A DNA stretch of 64,000 bases, from contig JAEILZ010000003.1 in NCBI GenBank assembly GCA_018873225.1, forward strand, positions 930,001 to 994,000. The letters run 5' to 3'. This stretch comes from [Phialemoniopsis] sp. UDSM-2020 (Eukaryota > Ascomycota > Sordariomycetes > Thyridiales > Thyridiaceae). Below are positions 1-11,871 of the stretch, one piece after another. The translations under genes and the position numbers were made by a program. The notes under the pieces were generated by a model. It ran no database searches. It had not been told where the DNA came from and worked only from the letters and a program-made list of their open reading frames with translations. Every line of letters starts with the position of its first letter. Position 1 is the first letter of the stretch.

Positions 1-1934
1 CATGCACGCTGCATGGTCAAGAGGGCACATGGTCCAGACGTAGCTGGAGACCAAACCCATTTGAGCCAAGGCATGGCGTGTGCACGACCAAGCAAACCGG
101 GGTCGTCAATGTCTGGGGTTTACAATCTCCGTAAATAGCGGTTTGAGGACTGTCTCCCCAGGTTCTGGTGGTAAAGCCACTTTGAAATCCTCAGCTTGTC
201 AAGTCGCTCGCTCCTGTTCTGCGTGACACTCTCCTGTCTCGACTTACCGATCACCAAAATCGCCCTGGCCTTGTGCTCCTTCTACAACAGTGCAAGTCTG
301 TCTCCATTGCAGCGCACCAGACCTGTGTTACGTTACTACCTACCCAGCACAATAGCGCTGCATGTGACCAGAGGCTTTCATCCCGGCCCTCCTTGGTCTG
401 TTTACCATCTTGCCTTGACGCCGGATCGTGGTTATTCGTTGTCCAGAACTTCAGTCCAAGTCAGAGCCGGTTCTTTTCTTTGTTCGGGGCAGCAAGACTA
501 CTGGGCGCACCGCTTTCGTCTAGGGTTGGCCTCCAAAACTACGCTCAGGGACTCGTCATCGAATGACTTTCCAAGGCTTTTAAACAAAGGGCTCTCCTGC
601 AAGCGGAACACCGCCAGTCACACCGAGTCCAAGGCCGCTCATTCCGAGCAGATTCGCACCAACGAATCGAAAGAAAGTCAACTGTCACTGTCTTGCAGAG
701 GCCCCACTTCCACTCAGGAGAAGCTTCTTTGACAACGGACACCAGCTCCATCAACGGCGTTTCGTTGCTAGGAACTAGTAATTACTCTGGAGCATCTTCC
801 CACTCCACGCGCCTGGGTTTTTTTCATCTTAGTCCGGACCCATGACATCGTTCTTCTTGGGTGGGTAGTTCTAGCGCCATTTTTACAGCCAAGCTTGCTC
901 ATTCTCAGACGTACAAATTATTGACTTGCATACCCAGGAGCCGTAGTTTGACCGAAATCGTCCCTGACGGCTGTCCCAGTCTAGACGCTCGGCACCACTT
1001 CGACGTCGTATGACTTCACTACGGGGTCTTTGAACCCAGTAGCCTACCTACCCAGGTACTCTGGAAGTGGGCAAGCACCCGTATGTCGACGTAGTTGTTC
1101 TGCATCAGCAGCTTCGGCCCCTTGTCTACCCAATAAGGTTACGCCTTGTCCTGTGGTGAGACCGGCGCTTTGTACGGAGGGAGCACCGAGTTCCGTCACT
1201 CGCACCAGACAATCTCCGTGGGCTCACCCCCGCCAAGGCGAGGAGACGGCACCAGACCAGCAGCTCAGCAGCCACTGGCCTCACCCCGCCCAATCCCAGC
1301 CTTTCCCAAGCTCCCGCTCCTCCTCCAGTGCCCCCCCACTACGCATTCGTGTGCGTGGTTAACCTTCCGGGCGAAATCTCCAGAGTAAAGCTGTTGTTGG
1401 GTCAAAAGGCAGTCGGCGCCTCGTGGCGCTCAATTGGTCTTGACCCCAGGACCTCTTCATACATGAACAATTCCCGCATCCCTCTCAAAAGCCAGTCGGC
1501 CCGCAAGTCCCAGGGTTGCCTCAGCTTTGTGCATCTCTTCTCGGTAGCATTTCTACTCCTAGTTCTGGTGAGTGATATCTGTGTGCTTTTTGATGCTGCC
1601 TTTTTTAGTGTTGCATCATGACGGGCCTTGGCTCTGCTGAGCTTCTCTTGGATCATGATCCCGCCCCCCGCACCTGCCGAGTCGTAGCTATAGACTCTCA
1701 CTTCCCTTTTTTACGAAGCACGAGAACACATGTGGGCTGTTTGACTGACATTGGCACATGTTTATACAGGCTGCACAGCTCCTGTTCCGTGACGCCAAGC
1801 TCCATTATTCCCATATCTTCACCGGACATCCTTTTCTGAGAGCTGTTCCCTCCCCTGCAGCTCGCATTGATCCTGAACCAGTTTGCGAAAACCTACCTTT
1901 CCCCACGGATCACCCAGTTTCCCGGCCTCTCACC
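1..1934. other. Intergenic region and 5' leader upstream of glucokinase
   Basis: No convincing gene is visible. Open frames on both strands are short and rich in Ser, Arg, Cys and Pro, have no recognisable domain, and overlap one another on opposite strands, as expected of non-coding GC-balanced fungal DNA. The 3' part (about 1000-1930) is pyrimidine-rich with many CCC and TCTC runs, typical of promoter and 5' leader sequence upstream of highly expressed metabolic genes. It probably holds the glucokinase promoter and untranslated leader. Confidence 0.5.
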
Positions 1935-3643
1935 ATGGCTTTGGCAGAGGAGACCAAGACCATTGTCGCAAAGTTCGACTACACGGACGAGAATCTCAAT
2001 GCAGGTGTTAAGGAGTTCATCCGCCAGATGGGTACGTCATAAGCTAGCCGTGTGGATTGAATCGTCGCTGACATTGTCACAGGCGAGGGTTTGGAGCAGG
2101 ATGGAACGAGTTTGAGCCAAATTCCCACATACGTTACCGCGGTGCCCAACGGGACAGAAAAGGTACGGCTTCCTGTAGCCTGCGAGTCTCTGGACGACTG
2201 TAATTGACTTTGCGACTACGATAGGGCATGTACATGGCTGTGGACTTGGGCGGCACCAACTTCCGAGTCTGCTCGATCCTGCTGAATGGCGACACCACCT
2301 TCAACCTCACCTACTCCAAGGTTGCCATCCCCAAGGAATTGATGGTCGCCAAGACCGCGGAGGAATTGTTCGCTTTCCTGGCCAAGCAGATCGAGGAGTT
2401 TCTGAAGACGCACCACGAGGAGCACTTCCACAGGGCAGTCAGGCGGCGCCAGACTTTCAGTGCCCCCGAGGGATACAGAGATGAGCACGCTCTCCAATTG
2501 GGATTCACCTTTAGCTTCCCAGTCAACCAGATCGGCATCAACAAGGGCAACCTCATCAGATGGACTAAGGGCTTCGATATTCCGGACGCCGTCGGCAAGG
2601 ATGTCTGCGCGCTGCTCCAGACCGAGATTGACAAGCTGCACCTCCCTGTTAAGGTCTCGGCTCTTGTCAATGACACTGTCGGTACCTTGATGGCTCGCTC
2701 GTACACGTCGCCCGGCAAGACTGGCGCCATCCTGGGAGCCATCTTTGGCACCGGCACCAACGGCGCCTATATCGAGAAGCTGGCCAACGTCAAGAAGCCC
2801 ATGACGGGCGAGTTTGACAAGAGCACGGGTCTGATGGTGATCAACACCGAGTGGGGATCGTTCGACAACCAGCTGAACGTCCTACCCAACACCACCTGGG
2901 ATATACAGCTCGATAAGAACACCCCTAATCCTGGCATTCAGATGTTTGAGAAGCGGGTGTCTGGCATGTTCCTCGGCGAGATCGTCCGCCTCACCATCGT
3001 TGACATGCTTAAGAACGACCACGTTCAGTTGTTCAAGGACATCAACTCGAGCCATAACGATTGGAAATCGACAACCAGTATCGGACCCCAGTCCGGTATC
3101 TTCCAAGCATGGGGACTTGACAGCGCCATTATGTCCGTGGCGGCTGCCGACAACACCCCCGAGCTCGGCACTCTGCGCCAGTCACTTGAGTCGGATCTGC
3201 ACGTCTACTCGCCTTCGCTGGAAGATGCTCAGGCCTTCAAGGCCATCGCTGGTGCCATTGGTCGCCGAGCTGCCCGTCTCTCGGCTGTAGCTGTCGGCGC
3301 TGTGGTACTCCAGAGCGGTAAGCTGACGGACCCTGAGTGGGCCGGAGAGGCCATCGACATCGGCGTGGACGGCAGTCTCGTCGAGCACTACCCCTATTTC
3401 CGGGATATGATGTACGAGGGTCTGAGGGCCATCGAGGGCATCGGTGAGGAGGGAGCCAAGCGCATCCGGATAGGCATCGCCAAGGATGGCTCTGGCGTCG
3501 GCGCTGCTCTGATCGCGCTCGTCGCCGCCGGGATGGAAAAGAACCAGCCCGTGTCGGAACACCTGCATGATGTACGGGCTGAGGCTAAGGCCAGGGTCCC
3601 CTCTGCGATACCCGAGGTCGGAGAGACGAGCACGATTGTTTAA
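1935..3643 (+). CDS. Glucokinase (hexokinase family), 3 exons
   Basis: Phosphorylates glucose with ATP in the cytosol, the entry step of glycolysis. Exons are 1935-2031, 2083-2162 and 2225-3643; splicing keeps the frame and gives 531 aa. The start ATG has a CACC context and opens MALAEETKTIV. Seen: the phosphate-1 loop DLGGTNFRV at residues 66-74, the sugar-binding segment LGFTFSFP (151-158) followed by NKGNLIRWTKGFD, the catalytic Asp in NDTVGT (Asp209), and GTGTNG (234-239). The wording around the sugar site (INKGNLIRWTKGFDIP) and the length fit the fungal glucokinase branch better than the shorter hexokinase branch. That assignment rests on remembered family sequences and needs a tree. Both introns are near the 5' end. 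The next gene lies on the opposite strand and converges with it. Confidence 0.93.
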
Positions 3644-4228
3644 TGCGGTATCATGAGTGGGCGGCTTCTCAGGGATGAGCATGTGATAATGACGTGGGCG
3701 AAAAGTAGAAAAAGATAGGGGGCAACAAAAACAAGTTGATGAGGCACATGAGCCGATGTACTGGCGTTCTAAGGTCAAAGCTGGGGCTTACAGGTAGCAT
3801 CATTCATAGCAGTATCTGACATTGCGTTCTTGGGCCATTCTTTGAATTGCGCTGATTCTGCCATTCCCATGAAACCAACTACTTGGGTGCCTTCTCTTTG
3901 TATGTGAACCATGGCACAGAGTTGTTGGACTTTAACACTCGGTACGGAAATATCTATATTGCTGTTCCCTAAACAGTCCGTCATACGAGACGATTTCGCC
4001 CTCTATTATATCTATAAGGGCGCCTTTCTAGCCCATTCGCTCGTAATGTCTAATCGTTTTCGAATTGAACCTCTTCCTCTCGCTTGTGAGCTTCGATCAG
4101 AACGGAACGAGCTTCACATCATCGCTTTTGTTACCAAACACCTCAATACTCCTATTTAGATTCCAAGCCAGTCATCACATATTATCATAATCCGAGGTCG
4201 CTTGCAGTCACCCGGCATTCGCACACTC
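3644..4228. other. Convergent 3' intergenic region
   Basis: This 585-bp gap separates the convergent glucokinase and N-acetyltransferase genes and should hold both 3' untranslated regions. It is more AT-rich than the flanking coding DNA (for example TCTATATTGCTG near 3951 and CTATTATATCTATAAG near 4003). No gene or repeat is visible. Confidence 0.5.
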
Positions 4229-5368
4229 TTACTGGCCGAACGCCGCGGCCGGGTACGATCGGTCCTTCTTCTTGCGCACGGCGGAGCTACTCCTAGAGCT
4301 CGCCCCCGAGGCGCTCCCGCTGCGCGGCGGCTGTAGGCCCCCGTTGCTTGCGCCGTTACTCTTGGATGAGGACGCCACCATGTGCGCTGGCAAATCGTTC
4401 CACTCAGTCTCGGGCCGCGCGTTCTGGAAGGACAGCGAAGGCGCCGGGGACGGCGAGGCCGAGTGGGACGGCGGGCCCGAGGCGCTCGCTTTCCGAGGCG
4501 GACCGCCGCTGGCGCCGTTGCTGCTCATGGGCGGGAGATTGACGGCTGCGGCGGTGGTCGTGGGAACCACGGGTTGCAGGATCAGCCGGGTCGGTGGGGG
4601 TGCGGCGGACGGGACGGCGGCGCCGATCTCGCGCCGGACGATCCACGCCGAGTCGGGCCGGAGCTTGAAGTAGTACCCCTTGACGGGCTCGGTGCCCTCG
4701 CGCGCGAAGCCCCGCGACGTGTACCACTTGAGCCCGTCGTCGTTCTCGGTCCAGACGTGCGCGAAGGCGACGCGGATGTTGAGCGCTGTGTGCGCGGCCG
4801 CGCTGGCGAGGGCGTCGTCGAGGGCGGCGGCGGCGAGGCCTAGCCCCCGGTAGGGCGAGAGCAGGGCGAGGGACTGTATGTAGATGGCGTGCTCGCCTTG
4901 CCTGAAGGGCGAGGGCTCGAGGCGGCAGACGATGCCGCCGATGACTTTTGGTTCTTCTTCTTCCTCTGCTTCTGTCCCTCCCTCCTGCTGCTCGCGCCAG
5001 AGGATCACGCGGGAGAAGAGGCCCGAGACGGCCGGGTCGAGAGCCTTGTGGTAGAAGGAGTCTGGGTAGTTGACGGGCAGGAGGAGGGAGTTGATGCGCC
5101 GCAGGGCGGGGATGTGGTGCTCGGCGACGGGCACGATGGTTGCCTGGGGGTGAGGCGACGGGGCGGGGGTCGTCGTAACGGTTGCCGGTGCCGGGGCGGC
5201 GGCGGACATGGGGGGCTCGGAGCCGTACTGCGTTGCTTGCGCTGCTGCTGCTGCGGCCAGCTCGGCGGCCTTTGCGGCGGCGGCGGGCTGGGGGCCTGGG
5301 CGAGGGGTGTAGTTGGGCTGTTGGCGGGGTTGGAAGAAGGACATGATGGAGGACTGTGCACGCGACAT
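4229..5368 (-). CDS. GNAT N-acetyltransferase, Naa50/San-like
   Basis: Single-exon gene, 379 aa. The central part (about residues 75-245) is a GNAT acyltransferase fold. It has the Naa50-type opening LLPVNYPDSFY, a beta strand AIYIQSLALLSPYRG, and the acetyl-CoA loop YRGLGLA (R-x-x-G-x-A type), then FAHVWTENDDGLKWYTSRGF, the last strand-helix of GNAT enzymes. Naa50 proteins acetylate N-terminal Met of nascent proteins, usually with the ribosome-bound NatA complex. The flanks are unusual compared with the compact (about 170 aa) animal enzyme: an Ala-rich N-terminal 70 residues and a Ser/Pro/Gly-rich tail of about 130 residues, probably disordered. The ATG at 5366-5368 is followed by a second in-frame Met eight residues later, so either could be used. 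A glutamate run (EEEEE) interrupts the early GNAT region. Confidence 0.82.
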   Translation of the reverse strand: MSRAQSSIMSFFQPRQQPNYTPRPGPQPAAAAKAAELAAAAAAQATQYGSEPPMSAAAPAPATVTTTPAPSPHPQATIVPVAEHHIPALRRINSLLLPVNYPDSFYHKALDPAVSGLFSRVILWREQQEGGTEAEEEEEPKVIGGIVCRLEPSPFRQGEHAIYIQSLALLSPYRGLGLAAAALDDALASAAAHTALNIRVAFAHVWTENDDGLKWYTSRGFAREGTEPVKGYYFKLRPDSAWIVRREIGAAVPSAAPPPTRLILQPVVPTTTAAAVNLPPMSSNGASGGPPRKASASGPPSHSASPSPAPSLSFQNARPETEWNDLPAHMVASSSKSNGASNGGLQPPRSGSASGASSRSSSAVRKKKDRSYPAAAFGQ

Positions 5369-6710
5369 GGTGATAGTTGTCGTCAGGCCGAGCGAAGGGA
5401 GGGGGCGGTAGGAGGATCAAACGAAAGACGAGGAAAAAAGAGAGGAAAGAGAAAAAGACACCGACACGTCTTCAATGGCTTGGCATTGTTTCTTCTGGTG
5501 AAACTGAAGTGATTTTCTTGCTTGGGAAACCAAGGTTGAGTATTATGTTCCTGTATTCTAGAACACACGCACACCTTGAGGGATGGACAGGGCGGGCCAG
5601 ACAGTTATGGATCCCTCAAAACGGGGATCAAGATTGATGTCACGAAATGGTAGCGCGTCCGGAACATGGACCTGAAAGCGCGCTAACGCCCGTAATTAAT
5701 GATGGCCCTGATGGCTGATGCTCAGGGGTTCCATCAGGAGGCTGAGAAGGGTCACAGCGGGCGGCCAGGCCGTCTCTTGCGCGGGCGCTAGCGGGAAGGG
5801 AGAGGCAGCGACAGGCAGGGGGGCGCCCAGGCATGCCATACAGCCGACGTAATTATTCATCTCACTTGCGAAATGCGTGATGATGTGATGGGAAGGAAAA
5901 CTCTTTTTAAATCTTCTTTATCAACAGCTTTTTGAATAGATCTCCTTATTCATATGCGTATAGTTGATGGGCTGCTAGAAAGGAAAGATCACTTTAGAGA
6001 TCACGTTGATTTCGGTCGATTCATTACGAGCATCGCAATTGAGCGCCTTGCTCTTGTCGGTCGGTAATAACATAACTTCACTTGCCATTGACTTGCCATT
6101 CAGGGATCTATTAGATCTAAATCGCTTTACATTGAATACGGGCCTAAAGTTCAAGCTTGAATGCCTAGAAGGCTTGATGGTTGGGTTGCAAAGTGCCATC
6201 CTTCCCAGACCAGCCACTAAAAACGCCCCCCTGAGCACTGTAATCTGCGGCCAGTCTTATCGCATTGACTGACAAACTGACAAACCGAGTGACGATCATC
6301 CGCCATCTGTACCACCACCACCACGACTCCTCCAAACGGGAGCCGCAACGTTTTTGTCCCTGTCAACCTTCCGACTCGTTCACCACTTGGCAATTCCATC
6401 ATTGCCAGGCTCATCGCAAAGACAACGACGTAGCACTGGGAAATGGTGGTAGCACCTGTTCTCCTCTTCGGTAATCCTCCCTGCTGAACCGCCCGAGCTA
6501 CAGCGCGGTGCAAGTCCTTCTTCCCGCTGGGGGACTTTTTTTGCGGCTGGAATTAGGCGGACTTTTTTCTTACTGCCTGCCACCACAACCACCACCACCC
6601 TTGCTTCCCCGAAAGCTTGCACACGACACATCTCGTTTGCATTGGGGCATCACAAGAATCGCCCAGAGCTGCGCCGGTAGACTGGGCGCATTTCCGGCAG
6701 GTTTCTGAAC
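5369..6710. other. Divergent promoter region
   Basis: Head-to-head spacer between the minus-strand acetyltransferase and the plus-strand Sgf11-like gene. It includes an AT-rich central part (about 5880-6180). Overlapping short frames on both strands have no domain. A CCACCACCACCAC stretch near 6312 and CCACCACAACCACCACCACCC near 6579 are simple-sequence leader DNA. I see no gene here; it should hold two divergent promoters. Confidence 0.45.
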
Positions 6711-7974
6711 ATGGCGCAAAATACTGGTAGAGCGGGAGTCATTGTCGCCCCCGACGAGGCCAACAGCATGGATAAGCTCGTGAGTTCTACCGCCCGTTTG
6801 AGCGACGGGGCGCCGCCGTCCGCCCGTGGCATCACTGTTGAGAAAGGAAAACCCCTAAACTTACACATCGGCGCTGCTGCGCCAATTCCCCTTTTTATAG
6901 GCAAATTCAGTACTTGACGATCTCCTTTACAATATTGTCCATGATCTATTGATCAAGACGCATCGGGACGAGAAGACGGCTCGCGCCGCCACGGCTGCGA
7001 TTCGTGTCGAGAAGCTGGCTTCCGATACATCAGAAACGGCCGACGCGAAACCCGACGTGCGCATAGAGACGGACGCTGCCATCTACGAGGATGGTAAAGT
7101 TGTCCTCAAGGGCAATCCCCTGAAGACGACAAAAGAGATACTCTGCCCCAGATGCCATCTGCCGCGGCTACTATACCCAACCGACGGCAAGGGCGCGAGG
7201 AAACCCGACCCCAGCGTCATCTACTGCAAGAAACATCCCTACATCGACAAGCCTGGCTATGACATCTACGGCCAGACCTGGGTCGCTCCCGGTCCTGGCA
7301 GGGGAAAGAAAAAGAAGGATATGGAGAAGAAGCTGGATCCCGCCTCCGACTCCCCTGGCATGACTCCGACTCCCGACCAGAAACCGGCTAATGTGCTTTC
7401 ATTCCCGTCGGCGACGTGCAGCAAGTGCAAGAGATGTATTCTGGTCACCAGACTGAACAATCACATGGGTTCCTGCATTGGTAACAGTGGTAGAAATGCT
7501 AGCAGGGCAGCAGCCCAGAAGATCAGCAACGGCAGTAACGGCAACAGCCAGGATGCCACACCACCATCCAGCCAGAAGGGCACTCCGAACCCGAGCTCAA
7601 GGGCGGGAAGTCCTAGAAAGAGAGACGGGGACGAGTTCGATGAGGACGGCGAAGACTCGGATCCGTCAAACCCCAAGAAGAAGAAGCTCAAGCCGAGCGC
7701 CATCAACAAGAAGGTCGTTCTCAAAGCCAAGGGTCCCAAGAAGGACAAGGTCAAGACGAATTCGCTTCTCAGCGTCGAGCAAAAGGTTGATGACGACGAC
7801 AAGGACTCCACCGTCGAAGTTGCGCCCAAGAAGAACCCCAAGATACCCTCCCCAGCCAAGAAGCTCAAGCTCGGCTCAAAACCGCCCTTGTCATCGCCCA
7901 TGTCTAAGAATGGGCGTGACGGCGACGCCGAGTCGGAGTCATCTGGGACGCTGTCATCGCCGCCACATCACTAG
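6711..7974 (+). CDS. SAGA-associated factor 11 (Sgf11)-like zinc-finger protein, 2 exons
   Basis: Exons 6711-6779 and 6901-7974 give 380 aa. The first exon encodes MAQNTGRAGV...MDKL and ends at a GTGAGT donor; the acceptor is TTTTTATAG. Exon 2 opens with a helix (VLDDLLYNIVHDLL) followed by HRDEKTAR, like the N-terminal helix by which Sgf11 joins the SAGA deubiquitinase module. A C2HC finger with the Sgf11 pattern follows: Cys196, Cys199, His211, Cys215, then GRNASRAA, matching the arginine-rich helix after the family's finger. A second possible zinc site lies upstream (Cys105, Cys108, Cys132, His135). The C-terminal 170 residues are Lys/Ser/Asp-rich, with nuclear-localisation-like runs (PKKKKLK). 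Expected role: nuclear, linking Ubp8 to nucleosomes for H2B deubiquitination. The family call rests on motif pattern, and the protein is much longer than yeast Sgf11. Confidence 0.75.
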
Positions 7975-8544
7975 ATGTCATTTTGTCATCTTCATCCGGC
8001 GGCTTCTCAAGCACAGAAGTTGCATTGCAACAGCGCGTGCCCACGCAAGGTCTCTCTCAGGTGAGAGAGCGAGCAAAGGCTTGCAGTTCATCACAATGGT
8101 CTTGTGCGAATTCGGCGAGCTACGCTGAAATCCAGGCCATTGGCTTATGGTATATTCCATTCGACACACATGTATTATCTCCGACTGCATTATGCATACT
8201 TTGGGGTCCGGAGTACTCGATGGGCATTTTCTACGGTGGCGTGCGTACCTGCATTCGTGTGTTCCTTGTTTTCCAGTACTTGTACCACAAAAAGCATTCA
8301 GGCTAGAGAAGGGTGATTTCTCTCCTGAGGACAACAGGACTGGGTGATCAGTTTGTATAGATGAAATTTCCAGCGATCGTCAAAAGCGACCAATTCGTTC
8401 CGTGTGAATCTTGGCTTTGGTCTGCTCCGTGCCCTGGTGTGACGAAAACTGCCAGAGGGACTTTATCGACTCCGCAACGCCGCGCAATGCATTATCCAAA
8501 GCAAAGGGTATCTATCTCTAGCTACCAAAACCCTCTCTGCCTAC
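7975..8544. other. Convergent 3' intergenic region
   Basis: Gap of 570 bp between the Sgf11-like gene and the convergent cyclophilin gene. It should carry both 3' untranslated regions. A short inverted repeat (CTCTCTCAGGTGAGAGAG, about 8051-8068) could form a hairpin in the 3' end of the first transcript. No coding potential is evident. Confidence 0.4.
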
Positions 8545-9121
8545 TTAAACCTCATCGCCCTCCTCGACGACAGTTGACTTGACAATCTTTACATCCTGAG
8601 CGGGCTTGTCGCCCGGCCCAGTTTTGACCAGGCCCATGCGCTTGACGGTGCTCAGGCCCGTCTTGACACGGCCAAAGATGGTGTGCTTGCCGTCGAGCCA
8701 AGGCGTCGGGGCTAGCGTGATGAAGAACTGGCTGCCATTGGTGTTCGGGCCGGCGTTGGCCATGCTCAGGACCCCGGCGCCCGTGTGCTTGAGGTCGGCG
8801 CGGATCTCGTCCTCGAACTTTTCGCCGTAGATGGAGCTGCCCCCTCGCCCGGTCCCCGTCGGGTCGCCGCCCTGGACCATGAAGTCCGGGATGATGCGGT
8901 GGAAGACGGTGCCGTCGTAGTACCCGCGCCGGGCGAGGGTGGCGAAGTTCTTGCACGTCTTGGGCGCGTGGTCGGTGTAGAGCTCCACGACGATGGTTCC
9001 CTGTGCGGCGGGTTTTGGAGTGGTTAGCTTGTTTCAGGAGCACGCGAGTAACTTGGTTTAGGTGAGGCGTATTGGGTCCGGAGCTTACCATCGTGGTCTC
9101 GAGGGAGATATCGGTAGTCAT
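8545..9121 (-). CDS. Peptidyl-prolyl cis-trans isomerase, cyclophilin PPIL1 type, 2 exons
   Basis: Exon 1 (9121-9089) encodes [11 protein letters not shown]; exon 2 (9000-8545) continues [14 protein letters not shown]. Together they give 162 aa, almost the same as human PPIL1 (166 aa) and S. pombe Cyp1. Splicing at GTAAGC...CACAG is in phase. Active-site signatures are complete: [46 protein letters not shown]1 cyclophilins isomerise Xaa-Pro bonds and work in the spliceosome through SKIP/Prp45. Here the spliceosomal role comes from family knowledge only. The very short first exon is typical of this gene in fungi. Divergent from the signal peptide peptidase gene. Confidence 0.93.
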
Positions 9122-10054
9122 CTTGAAAGCCTGTGGTTTGGCGTGAGTGTTTTGGTCGGCTGAGGTTGGACTGGAATCAAGGCTCAAGTTTCTTGGTAAA
9201 TATTTGGAGCTGCGATGCCAATTGATAGTGGGGTCGCCTGCCTCAAAAATCGGAGTCTCACGACGTACTGCCCCCGCCATATGGTAGAGCTACTGTGTGG
9301 GCGGGTCCGCATTGTGCTGCTCAGGCGTGCAAAACGACTACTACCCCTGCACACTATTTGTACTGTACTTTTATCAGACGGCCAATATCTAAAACCCCCT
9401 CAAGCTTTCCACAATAGGAGATCTGTACATTGTAATCCATGTTACAAGCCCTTAGAAAAGGTTCAGTAATTCAGACCGCGGAAGCCTTTGTAACAACAGT
9501 CAAAAAAAAAAAAAAAAAAAATTGGATGACAAGAGTGGGATTACCCACGCCTCTTGCGAGACTGCAATGCAAGCGAAGTTCGCTTAAGTATTAAATCTTG
9601 AGTGCAACGCCTTAGACCTTTTCGGGATTAGCGCGAGTTCAAATTGAGGAGATGCAGGTCCAATATCGGAACGGGTGTAGTTCCAATTATTGAAGCCCAA
9701 AAGAGTCATTACATACCACCCGGCCATCTTGCCAATAGTGGGTACACTGCGCTTTTAGATATCTTATTCCCCGGTGTGTCCAAACCGAGGTCAACCTCAT
9801 GCTAAAAGCTCAGTTGTACACCTTTCACCAAAGTGCAGGTGGTGTTTGCCCTGCACGGTTGCCAAGACGCTCAAGTCGGTTTATGGGACATTGTCTTTTC
9901 CGCCTTGTGCTCTTATCTCCTGGCTTCTGCTTCTCACTGCTGCATTTACTAGTCTATTGTCTCGTCTTCTCTGCTACTCATATACACATAGTCCCGTGCC
10001 ATCTCGCTTGCAAGACTCTGACCGGGCAAGGAAGAGGCACCGTCGACCACCATC
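9122..10054. other. Divergent intergenic region with an A20 tract
   Basis: Spacer between the divergently transcribed cyclophilin and signal peptide peptidase genes. A run of 20 adenines lies at 9502-9521, a candidate nucleosome-excluding poly(dA:dT) promoter element. The segment just before the peptidase ATG (about 9890-10050) is rich in CT, as in fungal leaders. No gene seen. Confidence 0.45.
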
Positions 10055-11871
10055 ATGACGGCCCCCACAGACAACTTCACAACAGTGGATGTGAATGTCA
10101 CCTCCAATGCTACTGCCGCCGGTATTCCTAGTCCGCCAATAACCTCGCCCCTGAGCTTCCTTTTTTATCACAAGGACCTCATCATATTGGAGACACAGCT
10201 TGTCTCTAGTGCTCTTGGCATCATCTACCTGGGAGCTCACGGGGCCTTACGCCGGCCTCCCTCAGCAGCTCCTCCAGACAAGAACAAAAAGGGTCGCAAG
10301 TCGAGGGAGCCCGAGCCCTTCACTGAGGGCCTTCAAGCTTCTGATGCTATCCTCTTCCCACTGCTTGCCGGCACCGTGCTCATCGGCCTCTACTACCTGA
10401 TCAAATGGCTCCAGGATCCCGAGATACTCAACAAGATCTTAAGGGGATACATGTCTTTAGCTTCCGTTGCCAGCATGGGACTTTTGTTTACCGATGCCCT
10501 TCATTTGCTCACTGGAATTGTCTTCCCTGCCGTCTGGACAGATATGAAGGGCCGTGTCTACCGCGTGGATCAAGTTGCGAAATGCCAATGGCAGGTCAAC
10601 CCTTCCGACACTTCGCTCCGTCTCGCTGAGACGCCAGCCACCAAGACTCCTCTTCCGGGACTTCTTTCCCGTATCTTCACGTCGACTAGCGTTGTTGGCA
10701 TGCTATGGTCCTTGAGACGCACATTGAAGGAAGAATGGAAAGTTCGGATCAGGCTGCACGGGTTGCTAAAGGAGAGCTTTCACATTACTCTCAATGGCCT
10801 CATTGGTCTAACTCTTTCCCTCGGTGTCGCGGTGTACTACCACTTTACCCATTCACCGACCGTGTCTAATTTGTTGGGCCTGGGTCTCTGTTACGGCGCC
10901 TTCATGGTGATGTCTTGCACATCCTTTACGATCGGATCACTGGTCCTTGTCGGCCTTTTCTTCTATGACATTGTCATGGTGTTTTATACGTGAGTCCGCC
11001 CGGAAACACTCCAGTATTGCAATAGCTGACGAAGATCAGACCATACATGGTCACAGTGGCTACCAAGTTAGACGCCCCGATCAAACTTGTCTTCAAAGCT
11101 CCCGGAAGGGCCAGTCTCCTCGGCTTAGGTGACATTGTCGTTCCTGGTATTTTTGTTTGTCTCGCTCTTCGCTTCGATCTCTGGAAACATTACCAGAAGC
11201 AAGTCAAGTATGTGTCTACGGACCTTGAAACGGAAGTCAAAGAGGCGACCTCTGAGAAGAGCACCACTACGACCGAAGTCAGAAAGCGGGCCGTAAAGGT
11301 ACCTTATGTGAATGCGCAAGGACAATGGGGCAATCGCTTCTGGAATTCGTCACTGGCAGCTCCTTTCTCGATCCCAAGCATCACAAAAGGTCTTAAGGCC
11401 GCCGCGTTCCCCAAAACCTACTTTTATGCCTCTGTCATTGGCTACACACTTGGTATGCTGGTGACCTTGAGTATGCTCCTGATCTTCAAGCATGGCCAGC
11501 CCGCGCTGCTCTACCTCGTACCAGGTGTCGTGGGATGTACGTGGCTGACAGGACTCATCCGCGGTGAGCTGCATGAGATGTGGATCTACACAGAAGACGG
11601 AAGCATCGACACCCAGGATGTTGTCGTGGAGGTGGACTCTGATGGTAACGTCATCAAGGAAGTTGGCCACAAAGAAGAGAAGAAGGACGAGGAGGACAAG
11701 TCGGACAAGGCTATTACCGCCGAGGACGGCGACATCGCTGACGCAGAGGATAAGTCGAAGGATTTGGTGGCTCGCAAGGACAAGACAAAGTCGTCAGGCG
11801 CTCACGATGTTTTCCTCCTTGCTATTACTGCACCCGGTGATAGTGAGGCCGAGGACGACGAGGAGGACTAG
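10055..11871 (+). CDS. Signal peptide peptidase (intramembrane aspartyl protease), 2 exons
   Basis: Exons 10055-10989 and 11040-11871 give 588 aa. The protein has about nine hydrophobic segments and the three family signatures: YD in FFYDIVMVF (Asp305), LGLGD (Asp343), and the PAL motif in GQPALLYLVPG (residues 466-468). The two aspartates cleave leftover signal peptides and tail-anchored proteins inside the ER membrane. The intron splits the Thr codon between the YD and LGLGD segments (donor GTGAGT, acceptor ATCAG). The N terminus carries possible N-glycosylation sites (NFT, NVT, NAT), consistent with a luminal N terminus. The C-terminal tail of about 100 residues is acidic (Asp/Glu/Lys-rich) and lacks a KKXX retrieval motif. 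Fungal relatives linked to hypoxia adaptation are known, but nothing in the sequence proves that role here. Confidence 0.93.

Noticed and set aside
3182..3778. 198-codon minus-strand frame across the 3' end of glucokinase
   Set aside because: It is antisense to a well-supported conserved coding region and is the usual shadow frame of GC3-rich codons.
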